Origin: an uncultured Alphaproteobacteria bacterium
GTDB lineage: Bacteria > Pseudomonadota > Alphaproteobacteria > RF32 > CAG-239
DNA length: 56,598 bases
Assembly: GCA_949297145.1 (NCBI GenBank)
Contig: CASFQO010000007.1
Location: 1 to 56,598 of the forward strand
Reading direction: 5' to 3'
Each line of letters opens with the position of its first letter. The stretch's first letter is position 1. Positions 1 through 8,043 of this stretch are shown here, in pieces. The translations under genes were made by a program, and so were the position numbers. The notes beneath the pieces are model-generated. The model was given only the letters and a program-made list of their open reading frames with translations. It was not told where the DNA came from and searched no databases.

Positions 1-21
1 GCAAGGAGTTGAAAAAAATAC

Positions 22-50
22 TTGATTTATGTTTTTTTATACTATATAAA
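22..50 (+). promoter_or_regulatory. promoter of tRNA-Trp
   Basis: TTGATT (22-27) and TATAAA (45-50) are 17 bases apart, which places the start of transcription about 8 bases before the tRNA. The gene upstream of the window (tuf in most Alphaproteobacteria) may also read through. Confidence 0.5.
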
Positions 51-65
51 TCGGTAAGATTTTGT

Positions 66-141
66 AGGGGTATAGCTCAGTTGGTAGAGCATCGGTCTCC
101 AAAACCGAGTGTCGTGAGTTCGAATCTTACTGCCCCTGCCA
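66..141 (+). tRNA. trnW: tRNA-Trp (anticodon CCA)
   Basis: A full cloverleaf can be folded. The 7-bp acceptor stem pairs AGGGGTA (66-72) with TGCCCCT (131-137) and is followed by discriminator G138 and an encoded CCA. The anticodon stem TCGGT/ACCGA encloses the loop CTCCAAA, giving anticodon CCA for tryptophan; the T arm has GTTCGAAT. In Alphaproteobacteria this gene normally sits just upstream of secE-nusG. Here secE is 12.5 kb away, and the 3' end of the tRNA is shared with a recombinase gene on the other strand, so it is the likely attachment site of the island. Confidence 0.96.
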
Positions 142-1647
142 TATTTGACAAGAGCCTATTTTAGCCAGTTCTAAGATAGGCTTTCTTATTGAAATAACTA
201 TGTTTTTCCCGTCTAATAAAATTTCCGAACAAAGTAATTTTAAAATCTTCTGTTTTTGCTCATTTTTCGGAAAATCCCAAATCTGGTCTGCATGAAAATA
301 TAGGCTAGCCAAGTAGTTAAGCGTTATAAAGTTCTGTTGAGCTATATGATTATAGCCTAAAAGCTGCTCTGCTATTTTTTCTTTTTCTTGGGCTAGTTCT
401 TTTATTTTTTTGCTATGTATATTCCGTGTAATACTAGCTTCGGCATACAGCTCATGCCACCGTTCTTGTTTCGTGTCACATTCAAGCAATTTTCGCTCTA
501 AATATTTTTTATGTTCAAGCTCAATCCTATGGTCTTCATATACTAAATCCTGAAGGCAATGCGTCATCTTTTCTAACACGCCGTTAGGTAGCGATTTAAG
601 CGAGCCTAAGGCCTGTTTTATTTTCTCAATGCCTTTTCCTTCATTTATGTGCGTACCCTTGCATTTCGGGCAAAAAAGGTATTTATAAGCGATTTTTTCT
701 CCGCTTTTCTTTTTTGCCGCATGAATACTGATGTAAGGCGATATCATCGTACCGCATTCTTTGCATTTCATTATTCCTTTGAACAGATGTTCGTGTTTTT
801 GTTCTTTATGATTCATGCGTCCTTCTAAAACTTCTTGGCACCGGTTAAATGTCTTCCAGTCAATTAAAGTTTTATATTGATGTTTGTAATACTCGCCATA
901 ACCGTACATCTCTCCGGCATAAAAGCGATTGCTTAAGATATTTCGTATTGTCTGTTTGTACAATTTTTTGCTTCCGGGCATTGTCAGACCTATTTCCTGT
1001 GCTTTTTTCGTTATCTGTTCTAAGTTATAAATTCCGCTTGCGTATTCTTTGAACAGAGCCGTTATAAGGAACCCCCTGTCAGGGTCAATAATAACATCAC
1101 TGTTACCTTTGCTGTCTTTTACATTTAGGTAACCTACGGGTGCTCTATGAGCCCATTTCCCCTCTTTTCTTATCTGTTTAAGGCTCCGTTTTACGTTATC
1201 CGAAATACAGTCCGTATAGTTTTCAGCCATAACAACAATCATTCTGTAGCAGGCTAAATCAGAACCGTTTGTATCTTTTTCTATGACTTTATTTTCTCGC
1301 GAAAAATGCAGTTCGATTTTTCCGGCTTTTCGTAATTCTTCCAGCACCGGAACTTCTGAAACTCGTCGTTGTAGTCTGTCAACTTTATCGGAAATAATTG
1401 CTATGCGTTGTTTTTGCCGTTTTACCCAGTTAATCATATCATGAAACTGTTTTCTATCCCCCTGTGTTGAACTTTCAATAATCTCAAAAAATTTAATAAT
1501 TTCAATTCCTCTACGCTCGGCGTAGCTTTTTGAATTTTCAATCTGAGCATCTAAAGAGTAGCCATCCTCTTGTTCTCTTGATGAAACTCTTGCCCAAATG
1601 ATACCTTTTGTTGCTGTTGCTTGAAATTTCTTTATCTGTCTTGGCAT
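127..1647 (-). CDS. large serine recombinase (site-specific integrase)
   Basis: 506 residues. The N-terminal resolvase domain has the catalytic serine in RVSSREQ (Ser22) and the DKVDRLQRR arginine motif. A recombinase domain follows (GYLNV through the NRFYAGEMYG region), then a zinc-ribbon-like Cys pair (CKECG ... CPKC) and a C-terminal coiled coil, the usual order in large serine integrases. Such enzymes join attP and attB through a serine-DNA intermediate. The start is ATG with AAGGA upstream. The gene points toward the tRNA and its stop codon lies inside it: the last residues WQGQ are encoded by the tRNA-Trp 3' end. It probably integrates the island, though the exact att core cannot be seen. 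Confidence 0.9.
   Translation of the reverse strand: MPRQIKKFQATATKGIIWARVSSREQEDGYSLDAQIENSKSYAERRGIEIIKFFEIIESSTQGDRKQFHDMINWVKRQKQRIAIISDKVDRLQRRVSEVPVLEELRKAGKIELHFSRENKVIEKDTNGSDLACYRMIVVMAENYTDCISDNVKRSLKQIRKEGKWAHRAPVGYLNVKDSKGNSDVIIDPDRGFLITALFKEYASGIYNLEQITKKAQEIGLTMPGSKKLYKQTIRNILSNRFYAGEMYGYGEYYKHQYKTLIDWKTFNRCQEVLEGRMNHKEQKHEHLFKGIMKCKECGTMISPYISIHAAKKKSGEKIAYKYLFCPKCKGTHINEGKGIEKIKQALGSLKSLPNGVLEKMTHCLQDLVYEDHRIELEHKKYLERKLLECDTKQERWHELYAEASITRNIHSKKIKELAQEKEKIAEQLLGYNHIAQQNFITLNYLASLYFHADQIWDFPKNEQKQKILKLLCSEILLDGKNIVISIRKPILELAKIGSCQIWQGQ
153..190 (+). terminator. terminator after tRNA-Trp
   Basis: AGCCTATTTTAG (153-164) pairs with CTAAGATAGGCT (171-182) over 12 bp with one G-U pair, followed by TTCTTATT. 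It begins 11 bases after the tRNA and also lies within the coding sequence of the recombinase on the other strand. It would stop tRNA transcription from entering the island. Confidence 0.65.
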
Positions 1648-1709
1648 ATTGTTGTTCCTTTTTTTGTCTGTTTTTTTAATTAATGGATTGCTGGTTTCTT
1701 AAAGTCAAT

Positions 1710-1735
1710 GAAGGCCGGAATTTAATCCAGCCTTC
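1710..1735 (-). terminator. hairpin after the short serine recombinase
   Basis: GAAGGCCGG (1710-1718) pairs with CCAGCCTTC (1727-1735) with one wobble pair. The U-run after it on the minus strand is weak, so termination here is uncertain. Confidence 0.35.
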
Positions 1736-1755
1736 ATTTGACAAGGTAGGTGCCC

Positions 1756-2589
1756 TTATTCCTTATTTTCTCGGTTATGTTTCAGACGGATTTGGCATTT
1801 TTTCCAAACATCTTCCTTAACCAACCGCTCATAATAATGGGCGTAAAGTTTTCCGTTATGGCGGAATTGCCCCATATAAAACGGATTTTGCAAAATCCGA
1901 ATTATGGCTTTAGTGCCCAGAGGGTTATTCTTGACAGAAGTTAATCCTGTCTTAAGGCACCAAACAGCAAGTTGTTTAAGACTGTTACCTTCTACAAATT
2001 TTTTAAATATTTCGGCAACCAATAAAGCTTTTTGTACATCGGTATAAATCCACGCCAGCCCATATTTGTTTCGTTGATTCCTGTACCCAATGGGGGCTAG
2101 TCCCGGATAGCGACCTTGTTGGCAACAAATCAATATTTTTTCACGGGTTTCTTCAGAAATCCAGTTACTAAACATTTCCGCATCAGCAGCAAGAAGACGA
2201 AATCTGTGGATGTCTGAAGCCGTAGAATCTTTAGTAAGTACCAGATTGTCTTTAACGGCATGAAGCTGAATTTTTCCTTGCTGTCGGAGTTTGTCTAGTT
2301 CCGGTACCTCATTGAATCTACGTAGGAGCCTGTCTACCTTGGTAAAAACCAGAGCCGTACAGCCGTCACATTTTTTTATATCGTTGATCATTTGCTGAAA
2401 TTCTTTTCGGTTACCGCGTGAAGAACTTTCTTTCAGCGTATAAACCTCAAATTTGTTAATGCCGAGGTTTTTGATATATTTTTGGCATATAGCCAATTGC
2501 TGTTCCGTTGATTCTTCAACGTCCTGTTTGGAGCAGGACACTCTGGTTAGCAAAATAATATGTTTTATTGAATCGTTCAAATTGTTCAT
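1756..2589 (-). CDS. short serine recombinase
   Basis: 277 residues. It has the resolvase catalytic domain (RVSCSKQD with the catalytic serine; KVDRLLRR arginine motif) and a recombinase domain reaching NPFYMGQFRHNGKLY. It ends there, without the zinc ribbon and coiled coil of its 506-residue neighbour. Either it is a naturally short form or it was truncated; a clean stop and a good ribosome binding site (AAGGAT) argue that it is expressed. Its ATG overlaps the stop of the replication gene (ATGA), so translation is probably coupled. Two serine recombinases side by side suggest one for the replicon and one for the island, or nested insertions. Confidence 0.85.
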   Translation of the reverse strand: MNNLNDSIKHIILLTRVSCSKQDVEESTEQQLAICQKYIKNLGINKFEVYTLKESSSRGNRKEFQQMINDIKKCDGCTALVFTKVDRLLRRFNEVPELDKLRQQGKIQLHAVKDNLVLTKDSTASDIHRFRLLAADAEMFSNWISEETREKILICCQQGRYPGLAPIGYRNQRNKYGLAWIYTDVQKALLVAEIFKKFVEGNSLKQLAVWCLKTGLTSVKNNPLGTKAIIRILQNPFYMGQFRHNGKLYAHYYERLVKEDVWKKCQIRLKHNRENKE

Positions 2590-3728
2590 TTTTTTATCCT
2601 TTTAAGTTGAATTATGTTATTTTCTTCTATTATCCTCTGAATTTCTAAATAATGCTTCATGAGCCAATCCTCTCTTGGGGTGATGTCTTTAATTTTCCGC
2701 AGCAAGTCGTAAATTGCAGGTGATAGTGTTTTTCCGGCATGGAAGCGAAATTCTCTCATGCCCATTTCACTTAAGACACTGGTTAGTCCGATGAGTTGCA
2801 GAGCTTTTAAGATTTTGTAGCCGTTGTTAAGTAGCTGCTTGAACAAATCTGCGACATTTTCATTGCAGAGATGGTGTATCAGGCACGCTTGCATAAGTTC
2901 ACCCCAGTAATAAAGGTTAACCTTGCGACAGATTTCACTTTGAAATAGATTTTCAAAAGTCAATTCTGGGACGTTAACCTCTGCTTTATTTAAGGTTTGC
3001 CGAATTGTGTCTGAATTACCGAGCTGAACCTCAAAACGCAGATATTGCTCGTCGGCTAGAGATGTCCAATCAAGTAATTGAGTATTCTCACCTACAGCCC
3101 GGCGTGGGCTAAAATTAGCTTTTCTTATGTCTGCTAACTTATCATAAAGTACGACGTTCTTATGCGTTGTTAAAAAATGCAATGAATGTCCGTCATTACG
3201 GTAAGTTTTGTTGGCAGAGTCTAGGCGTTTGCTTATGTCTGCTTTAGCTAATTCTTGCAGCAGCAATGCAGGCTTTATCTGTACTTTGCAATTTTTGCCA
3301 TAATCGACACGAGTGACTTTTGCCTTTCGGATGCTTTCTGGCGAAACTCTTGCTCCAAGTTCAGATATACGCTTTTGCAAGGTCTTAACGATGGTTTCAA
3401 AATCCTCATCACAAACTTCTTCAAGGTTGTTTGACGGTTGGTTAATCAGTTTCATAGCCGAAAATTCTATTCGCAACATGACGCTATATTCTCCAACGCG
3501 GCGATGAGCAGTTAATGATAATTTAGGATAATAATGTTTCTGCTTTTCAATTGCTGTCGCGTAGCTAGAGCAATTTACCGATTGTGCGTTGCCTAAATTC
3601 CATAAAGTTTCAAGATTGGGCGAAAACCGTTCAGGTTTTGTAATCTTAATGTCTTGGTATGGAATTAGCAGAATGAAGGTGTCGGCAACATTTTTTTTAT
3701 TCGATTTCGTTCTCCTTTCCTGTTTCAA
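2586..3728 (-). CDS. replication initiator, filamentous phage gpII / CRI-like
   Basis: 380 residues. Features fit the phage replication protein CRI family (rolling-circle initiators like filamentous phage gene II): YPKLSLT, then LRIEFSAMKL, then TRVDYGKNC, VVLYDK and LRFEVQL, in the order expected. It would nick the origin of a circular replicon. The start read here is TTG at 3728 inside the preceding 61-codon gene; no later in-frame ATG is close, so the start is uncertain. It is coupled to the short recombinase downstream by an ATGA overlap. I infer that the island was, or can become, an autonomously replicating circle. Family call is from motif memory and needs a profile search. Confidence 0.6.
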   Translation of the reverse strand: MKQERRTKSNKKNVADTFILLIPYQDIKITKPERFSPNLETLWNLGNAQSVNCSSYATAIEKQKHYYPKLSLTAHRRVGEYSVMLRIEFSAMKLINQPSNNLEEVCDEDFETIVKTLQKRISELGARVSPESIRKAKVTRVDYGKNCKVQIKPALLLQELAKADISKRLDSANKTYRNDGHSLHFLTTHKNVVLYDKLADIRKANFSPRRAVGENTQLLDWTSLADEQYLRFEVQLGNSDTIRQTLNKAEVNVPELTFENLFQSEICRKVNLYYWGELMQACLIHHLCNENVADLFKQLLNNGYKILKALQLIGLTSVLSEMGMREFRFHAGKTLSPAIYDLLRKIKDITPREDWLMKHYLEIQRIIEENNIIQLKRIKK

Positions 3729-3882
3729 TTAACGTTTTCAGTTCCGGTGTTTCCTGAACCGTGTCAGACAGCAGCTTAGCAATTTGGAGCAGAGCATCAC
3801 CAGCCTCGATGGCTTCCTCTTCGGAAAGCTCGGGGCAGAAACTGCGAATTTCTTCGTAATATTCTTTAAGGTGTTTGCTCAA
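3697..3882 (-). CDS. small acidic protein upstream of the replication gene
   Basis: 61 residues, no family recognised. It is acidic and mostly helical (SEEEAIEAGDALLQIAKLL). TTG start with AAGGAT seven bases upstream. Its 3' end overlaps the start of the replication gene by 32 bases, so the two are probably translated from one message, together with the short recombinase. A copy-number or replication accessory role is possible but is only a guess from position. Confidence 0.55.
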   Translation of the reverse strand: MSKHLKEYYEEIRSFCPELSEEEAIEAGDALLQIAKLLSDTVQETPELKTLIETGKENEIE

Positions 3883-4052
3883 TTTCCTTATCCTTTGGTT
3901 GCTTGTTTGTAGCCGCTAAGCTGTTGTTATGACAAAAGAATATCAGAAGGCGGCTGCTGTGTCATTTGAAGCGAATTGAAGAAAATCGGATGTTTTTTGA
4001 AAAAATCAGACGTTTTTTTGAACTTTTTAGAAAAATGCAAAAATTCAAAAAA
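3883..4052. other. non-coding stretch upstream of the replication operon, near-direct repeats
   Basis: No gene is visible. Two near-identical blocks stand in tandem: AAATCGGATGTTTTTTGA (3983-4000) and AAATCAGACGTTTTTTTGA (4003-4021). The stretch is A/T-rich and directly upstream of the replication initiator gene, so an origin or an initiator binding region is possible. The evidence is position and the repeat only. Confidence 0.3.
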
Positions 4053-4079
4053 AAATGACCTCAAAGTTTGAGGTCATTT
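4044..4079 (-). terminator. strong terminator of the 260-residue gene
   Basis: AAATGACCTCA (4053-4063) pairs perfectly with TGAGGTCATTT (4069-4079). On the minus strand the hairpin is followed by nine T's. Confidence 0.85.
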
Positions 4080-4097
4080 GGTTGGTGTTTGCTTGCT

Positions 4098-4880
4098 TTA
4101 CTGTTTTGGCGGAATAATATCTTGAATGTGATTCCTGATTGTCCGCTCCGTTGGATATGGTGTGCGGTAGTGGTCAAAGATTCTTCGAATCTCTATTGCC
4201 GCTTGATTTAGAGTGTAACCGGCTTCTTTCATCTTAATGGCCCAGCTCCGGTAATGTTGCTTCAGTTCCAGTTTTCCGCATTTCTGGCATATAGCATCCT
4301 TCAATTGTTCTTCTGCCTTTTCAAAATCAATAGAATCGGCTCTGCACAACACATCCAATTCATCAAATTGGACCGTGATGAAGGTGAATCCTTCTGTACG
4401 AATATATATGCCATTGTCGGTTAATGACACGCAGGTCAGATTTTGGGCGACTATGCTATGTTGCCAGTCAAAATCATAACCGGATAATTCTTTGGGTAAA
4501 AGAACTCGTTTCAACGGTTCCCCTTTATTGTCGCGGATTATTTCCAGCGGGTAGCGGTGGCTAAAGAAAGAAGTCGGTGTGTTCAGTTCAATCCAGTCGT
4601 TGTACGGATATAATGCTTGGTGTCCGTTCTCTTGCGTGACCTTTAAAAAATTGTCATCCAACGAGGAGACATCGTTAATTTCGATTTTGCCGGGAATACC
4701 GTAGAGTTTCAAGAGGCCTGTTTCAATCCAAGAACGCAAAGTAACTTTTGCCGTGTCCATTTCTTCATCTTCGATGTGATGAGGACGTTCTTTATCTAAA
4801 TGATACGGGAGAGGTTTTACATCATCAGCAAAAAATTCAAGTGTTTGCTGCAAACTTAACATTTTCTTTTCTTTTGTCAT
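4098..4880 (-). CDS. uncharacterised island protein with Cys pair
   Basis: 260 residues from the ATG at 4880, chosen because GGAGA stands six bases upstream; an upstream in-frame extension exists but lacks a ribosome binding site. I do not recognise the family. No signal peptide or membrane segment. The C-terminal third has CQKCGKLELKQHY, possibly a metal site or part of a helix-turn-helix region, and a basic helical end (ERTIRNHIQDII) like DNA-binding or conjugation accessory proteins. It has its own promoter and a structured 150-nt leader, and a strong terminator behind it, so it is a separate transcription unit in the island. Confidence 0.6.
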   Translation of the reverse strand: MTKEKKMLSLQQTLEFFADDVKPLPYHLDKERPHHIEDEEMDTAKVTLRSWIETGLLKLYGIPGKIEINDVSSLDDNFLKVTQENGHQALYPYNDWIELNTPTSFFSHRYPLEIIRDNKGEPLKRVLLPKELSGYDFDWQHSIVAQNLTCVSLTDNGIYIRTEGFTFITVQFDELDVLCRADSIDFEKAEEQLKDAICQKCGKLELKQHYRSWAIKMKEAGYTLNQAAIEIRRIFDHYRTPYPTERTIRNHIQDIIPPKQ

Positions 4881-4931
4881 GCGTTTCTCCATGATTATGT
4901 GGTTAAAATAACTACAGCCATAGAGAACCAA

Positions 4932-4979
4932 AAAACATGAGGAATCTAAGCTGTAGAGCCAATGGGTTCATCATGTTTT
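4932..4979 (-). promoter_or_regulatory. leader hairpin before the 260-residue gene
   Basis: AAAACATGA (4932-4940) and TCATGTTTT (4971-4979) are perfect inverted arms of 9 bp around a 30-nt loop. On the minus strand the hairpin ends in a T-run, so it resembles an attenuator between the promoter (5033-5061) and the gene start at 4880. Confidence 0.35.
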
Positions 4980-5032
4980 CTTTTCAAGCAGCAAGACCCG
5001 GAATATGCTTGACCCGGTGGGATTTGTTGGAA

Positions 5033-5061
5033 TCGATATAATAAAAAAATTTCATTGTCAA
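5033..5061 (-). promoter_or_regulatory. promoter of the 260-residue gene
   Basis: On the minus strand TTGACA (5061-5056) and TATCGA (5038-5033) are 17 bases apart; TATATC two bases closer is an alternative -10. Confidence 0.5.
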
Positions 5062-5079
5062 GAGCACTTTTAAAAGAAA

Positions 5080-5115
5080 AAGCAGCCCCGAATAAAAAAA
5101 TATCCGGGGCGGCTT
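5080..5115 (-). terminator. terminator of the autotransporter gene
   Basis: AAGC-A-GCCCCG (5080-5090) pairs with CGGGGC-G-GCTT (5105-5115) apart from one mismatch; on the minus strand it is followed by TTTTTCTTTT. It lies 20 bases after the stop codon. Confidence 0.8.
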
Positions 5116-5134
5116 CGTTTGGACTGTTTAACGC

Positions 5135-7618
5135 TTAAAATTTATACTTGGCGTTAATCAAGCCTGTATGGTCTTGGTAATCCTCACGGAATTTGCCTTC
5201 ATAACCAAGCGAGAGTTCGACATTGTCGTTGACTTCCGCAGTTACACCGGCACCAAATTCCATTCCGAAGCGGTCAAGAGCTTCACCTTCAACAGCATAA
5301 GCTGAACCATTAGCCAAGGTTACGACAGAATTAACGTCATCGTTAAACAGGTCATAAGTCGCGGCAATTCTGGCTTCCGGCTTAATGTTCATACCATTGG
5401 ACAGCTCAAAGTTCTTGCTAACCTTAGCACCAATAACACCGGTCAAAATGTCGCTGTCATTGGCAGATACACGTTGGTCGGCAGAATCTTTATAAGCATC
5501 CTGTTTGATATGAACATAACGCAAGCCAGCTTCCGGCGTAATGCCTAAGCCGTTGATGTTCATATCGTAACCAGTCATTGCCTGTAAGCCAAAAGTTTCG
5601 ACATCGTAGTCAGCTTTGACACCAACTCCGGCGACACTCTTGCTTTCTTCATAATCAGACCAGCCATAGGTCGCAATACCATTTACATACCAGTTGGATG
5701 GTTTATATTCACCATACAAGATGGCAGTATGTGTATCAACATCCGTATCACGCATGAAACCATCAATATCGGTGTTGGTATAAGCGTAACCGATACCAAC
5801 TTTGGTATCATCGGTTACAAACTTCTCGGCACCGAAAGCAATACCTTGAGAATCTGCATCAAAACCCTTCGCCTTGGATGTGTCGTCCAGTTTGGATTTG
5901 TTGAACAAGCCCTGAACCCACATTGCACCACGTTTGAAAATATTATCGCCAGAAGCCATACCTTCGCCACCTGTTGAGATTGAACCACCGGTTAAACGGG
6001 TTGATACGGCACCAAAGACCTGATTAGCTGTTTCTGTCTGTGTCTTTTGAACCATCGGAGCAACTTCCGGAGCAACCGCCGTCAAAGCGTCAACATAGGC
6101 TTTCTGCTCAGCAGCATTTGTGCTGTTGGAAAGCTGTGCCAATTGTTCCGTAACTGCGGCAGCAACCGGAGAGCTGGTTGAAGCACTGACGCTGTCCCAT
6201 GCCTCGGCTGTTCCGGCATTATTGGCAGAACCACCGGCATCAACTACTGCATCTGTGGCAGAACCGACAGAAGTAACATCAAAAGTTCCGTCGCCATTAT
6301 CGATAAATTCATAACGGGAATTTTGGCTCAGGTTGGCAAACTTACCTTCGATTTCTACCGTATCGGAATCTTCACCATTAAATAATTTTAAGGTTGTTGT
6401 TTCACCTTTGGCCAAGGCGGCACCGTTTAAGGTCATATTTAAATTTGTACCGTTTTCGCTGATATTAACGTAATTGGCGTGGATTTTACCATAAGTGTCT
6501 TTATCTGTTACAGTAAAGGCCAAAGTTGAATTATCTTTGAAATGGACACCTTCACCGGAAACGGCTTTTTCACCGCCGGAATGCAAAGTATTTGTTCCTA
6601 TATCAAGCGTTGCGCCTTCGCCGACAATAACGCTGGAAGCGCCGCCGTTGATTTCCTTATCATAAACCATGGTGCCTTTTTTAATTTCAAAAATATCCAA
6701 TCCGCCGATTTCACCGGAAACAGCCTGGCTTAAGGTATGGCTGCCTTCAAAAATCAGGCTGGCAGCTTCAACATCAACATCAATCTTAGCACTGGAATTT
6801 TGAAAATGAATTTTGCCTCGGTCATCACCGTTAATATTGGCACTTAACGTTCCGGCCAGATTAATTTTCGAAGTGTTGTCATTCATTGTTATTGTGGCTT
6901 TATTACCAAAGGTTACAACATCAAGGTCAGAGTTATCTAAATCCGGCTCATCAATTTTGTAATTTTCATAAGCAAATAAGGTTGCTCCCTCTTTAATGTC
7001 CAGAGTTGCATCACCTCTTAATTTAATAGAGGTACCAAAAATAACATTACCATTGTCATAAATGTCATTTGCCGAACTGCCAAGACCTACACCGCCTTTA
7101 ACATTTATTACACCGCCGCTGATATCTGTTGTGCCTCCTGCATAGCTTGTGACGGTGCCTTCGACTTTTTCGGTATCTCTTCCGACAGAACCTATTTGCG
7201 TTTGGCCGTTTGCGTTAATAGTGCCGCCGGTCATGGTAAAACTATTATTCTGGCGAAGTTCCCCTTTATTAAGGTTGATTGTTCCTCCGCTGATGGTTAA
7301 TTTGTTGGTGTCGATATCGCTGTCATTATTTAAATTAAGAACAGCATCTCCACTGATTTCCGTATTGCCTTTAAAAGTGTAAATGGTGGAATCATTTAAA
7401 GATAAGTTTCCACCGTTAACTGTTAAATTTTTTCCGTCAGGATAATTCAGGCTAACGGTAGAACTGTCTTTGGTTGTAACATTGCCACCGGAAATTATTA
7501 CATTGTCAGTGTATTCACTTTCCAGAACTGTGTCTGAATTGATAGTTACGTCCGCATAAGCATTGCCAGACATCGAAAGTGCCACCAATGCCGTTGTCAT
7601 TAATAAAGATTTTCTCAT
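5135..7618 (-). CDS. autotransporter (type Va) with beta-helix passenger
   Basis: 827 residues. Signal peptide at 1-22 (MRKSLLMTTALVALSMSGNA then YA). The passenger, about 24-540, is built of short Asn/Thr/Gly-rich repeats (SGGTINLN, TMTGGTINAN, DISGGVINVKGG) that predict a beta-helix. A linker rich in Ala leads to a C-terminal autotransporter barrel of about 270 residues, which ends in Tyr-Lys-Phe as outer membrane barrels do. The barrel inserts in the outer membrane and exports the passenger to the surface, as adhesin or protective coat. It is the largest cargo of the island. A leader of about 320 nt with many hairpins precedes it and ends in a terminator-like stem 40 bases before the ATG, so regulated expression is likely. 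Confidence 0.9.
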   Translation of the reverse strand: MRKSLLMTTALVALSMSGNAYADVTINSDTVLESEYTDNVIISGGNVTTKDSSTVSLNYPDGKNLTVNGGNLSLNDSTIYTFKGNTEISGDAVLNLNNDSDIDTNKLTISGGTINLNKGELRQNNSFTMTGGTINANGQTQIGSVGRDTEKVEGTVTSYAGGTTDISGGVINVKGGVGLGSSANDIYDNGNVIFGTSIKLRGDATLDIKEGATLFAYENYKIDEPDLDNSDLDVVTFGNKATITMNDNTSKINLAGTLSANINGDDRGKIHFQNSSAKIDVDVEAASLIFEGSHTLSQAVSGEIGGLDIFEIKKGTMVYDKEINGGASSVIVGEGATLDIGTNTLHSGGEKAVSGEGVHFKDNSTLAFTVTDKDTYGKIHANYVNISENGTNLNMTLNGAALAKGETTTLKLFNGEDSDTVEIEGKFANLSQNSRYEFIDNGDGTFDVTSVGSATDAVVDAGGSANNAGTAEAWDSVSASTSSPVAAAVTEQLAQLSNSTNAAEQKAYVDALTAVAPEVAPMVQKTQTETANQVFGAVSTRLTGGSISTGGEGMASGDNIFKRGAMWVQGLFNKSKLDDTSKAKGFDADSQGIAFGAEKFVTDDTKVGIGYAYTNTDIDGFMRDTDVDTHTAILYGEYKPSNWYVNGIATYGWSDYEESKSVAGVGVKADYDVETFGLQAMTGYDMNINGLGITPEAGLRYVHIKQDAYKDSADQRVSANDSDILTGVIGAKVSKNFELSNGMNIKPEARIAATYDLFNDDVNSVVTLANGSAYAVEGEALDRFGMEFGAGVTAEVNDNVELSLGYEGKFREDYQDHTGLINAKYKF

Positions 7619-7654
7619 ATGATTAGAATCCCTTCTTCTTTAATTGCAATTAAA

Positions 7655-7937
7655 AGAAAACCACCTGTACTAGAGGTGGTCGGAGAGTTCATCAATCATA
7701 TAGTCGTAAATGATTCTTTTAACCTTTAGAACCATATTCTTTCAGAGATAGTAATATGGTTCCTGAACATTCGCTAAAAGCTCCCCGACCATATTGCTAT
7801 GTATCGGGGATATATTTACTGTCGGCTATGATGAGTAGCTGACAATATGACGATGTTATATCCAACACCGACGACTATAAGAGCCGATGAAAGCCCCGTA
7901 CCACTAAAGGTACTAAGCCCAGAAAAATTCTGAACCT
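7655..7937 (-). ncRNA. candidate structured leader RNA of the autotransporter gene
   Basis: This gene-free stretch (7619-8043) holds a row of hairpins: 7898-7913 (GTACC/GGTAC), 7820-7844 (9 bp, TGTCGGCTA/TAGCTGACA), 7782-7810 (TCCCCGA/TCGGGGA), 7729-7762 (10 bp perfect, GAACCATATT/AATATGGTTC), 7694-7715 (AATCAT/ATGATT) and 7660-7680 (ACCACCT/AGGTGGT). On the minus strand the last stem is followed by TTTTCTTTT and then, 40 bases on, by the autotransporter ATG. That is the layout of a cis-regulatory RNA with a terminator. I recognise no known riboswitch class. Confidence 0.4.
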
Positions 7938-7943
7938 GAATTT

Positions 7944-7972
7944 ATATTATAAAGCCTTTTGAAGACAATCAA
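7944..7972 (-). promoter_or_regulatory. promoter of the autotransporter leader
   Basis: Minus strand TTGATT (7972-7967) and TAATAT (7949-7944), 17 bases apart, with TATAAT (7951-7946) overlapping. The sequence in front of the -35, TTTTAGCTTGA, recurs in front of the small RNA promoter at 10912-10917. Confidence 0.45.
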
Positions 7973-8043
7973 GCTAAAAGTCAAAAACCCTCTGGAATTT
8001 TTATAAATAAGCCGATATAGTCCTTTTATAAGGGGCTTAACGT

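Noticed and set aside
143-1745. Direct repeat ATTTGACAAG at 143-152 and 1736-1745 as att sites around the large recombinase
   Set aside because: Ten bases with a common motif; a similar TTTTGACAAGG also occurs near 26490, far from the island, so chance is likely.
7655-7937. CRISPR array
   Set aside because: The stems differ from each other in sequence and spacing; there are no repeated units or spacers.
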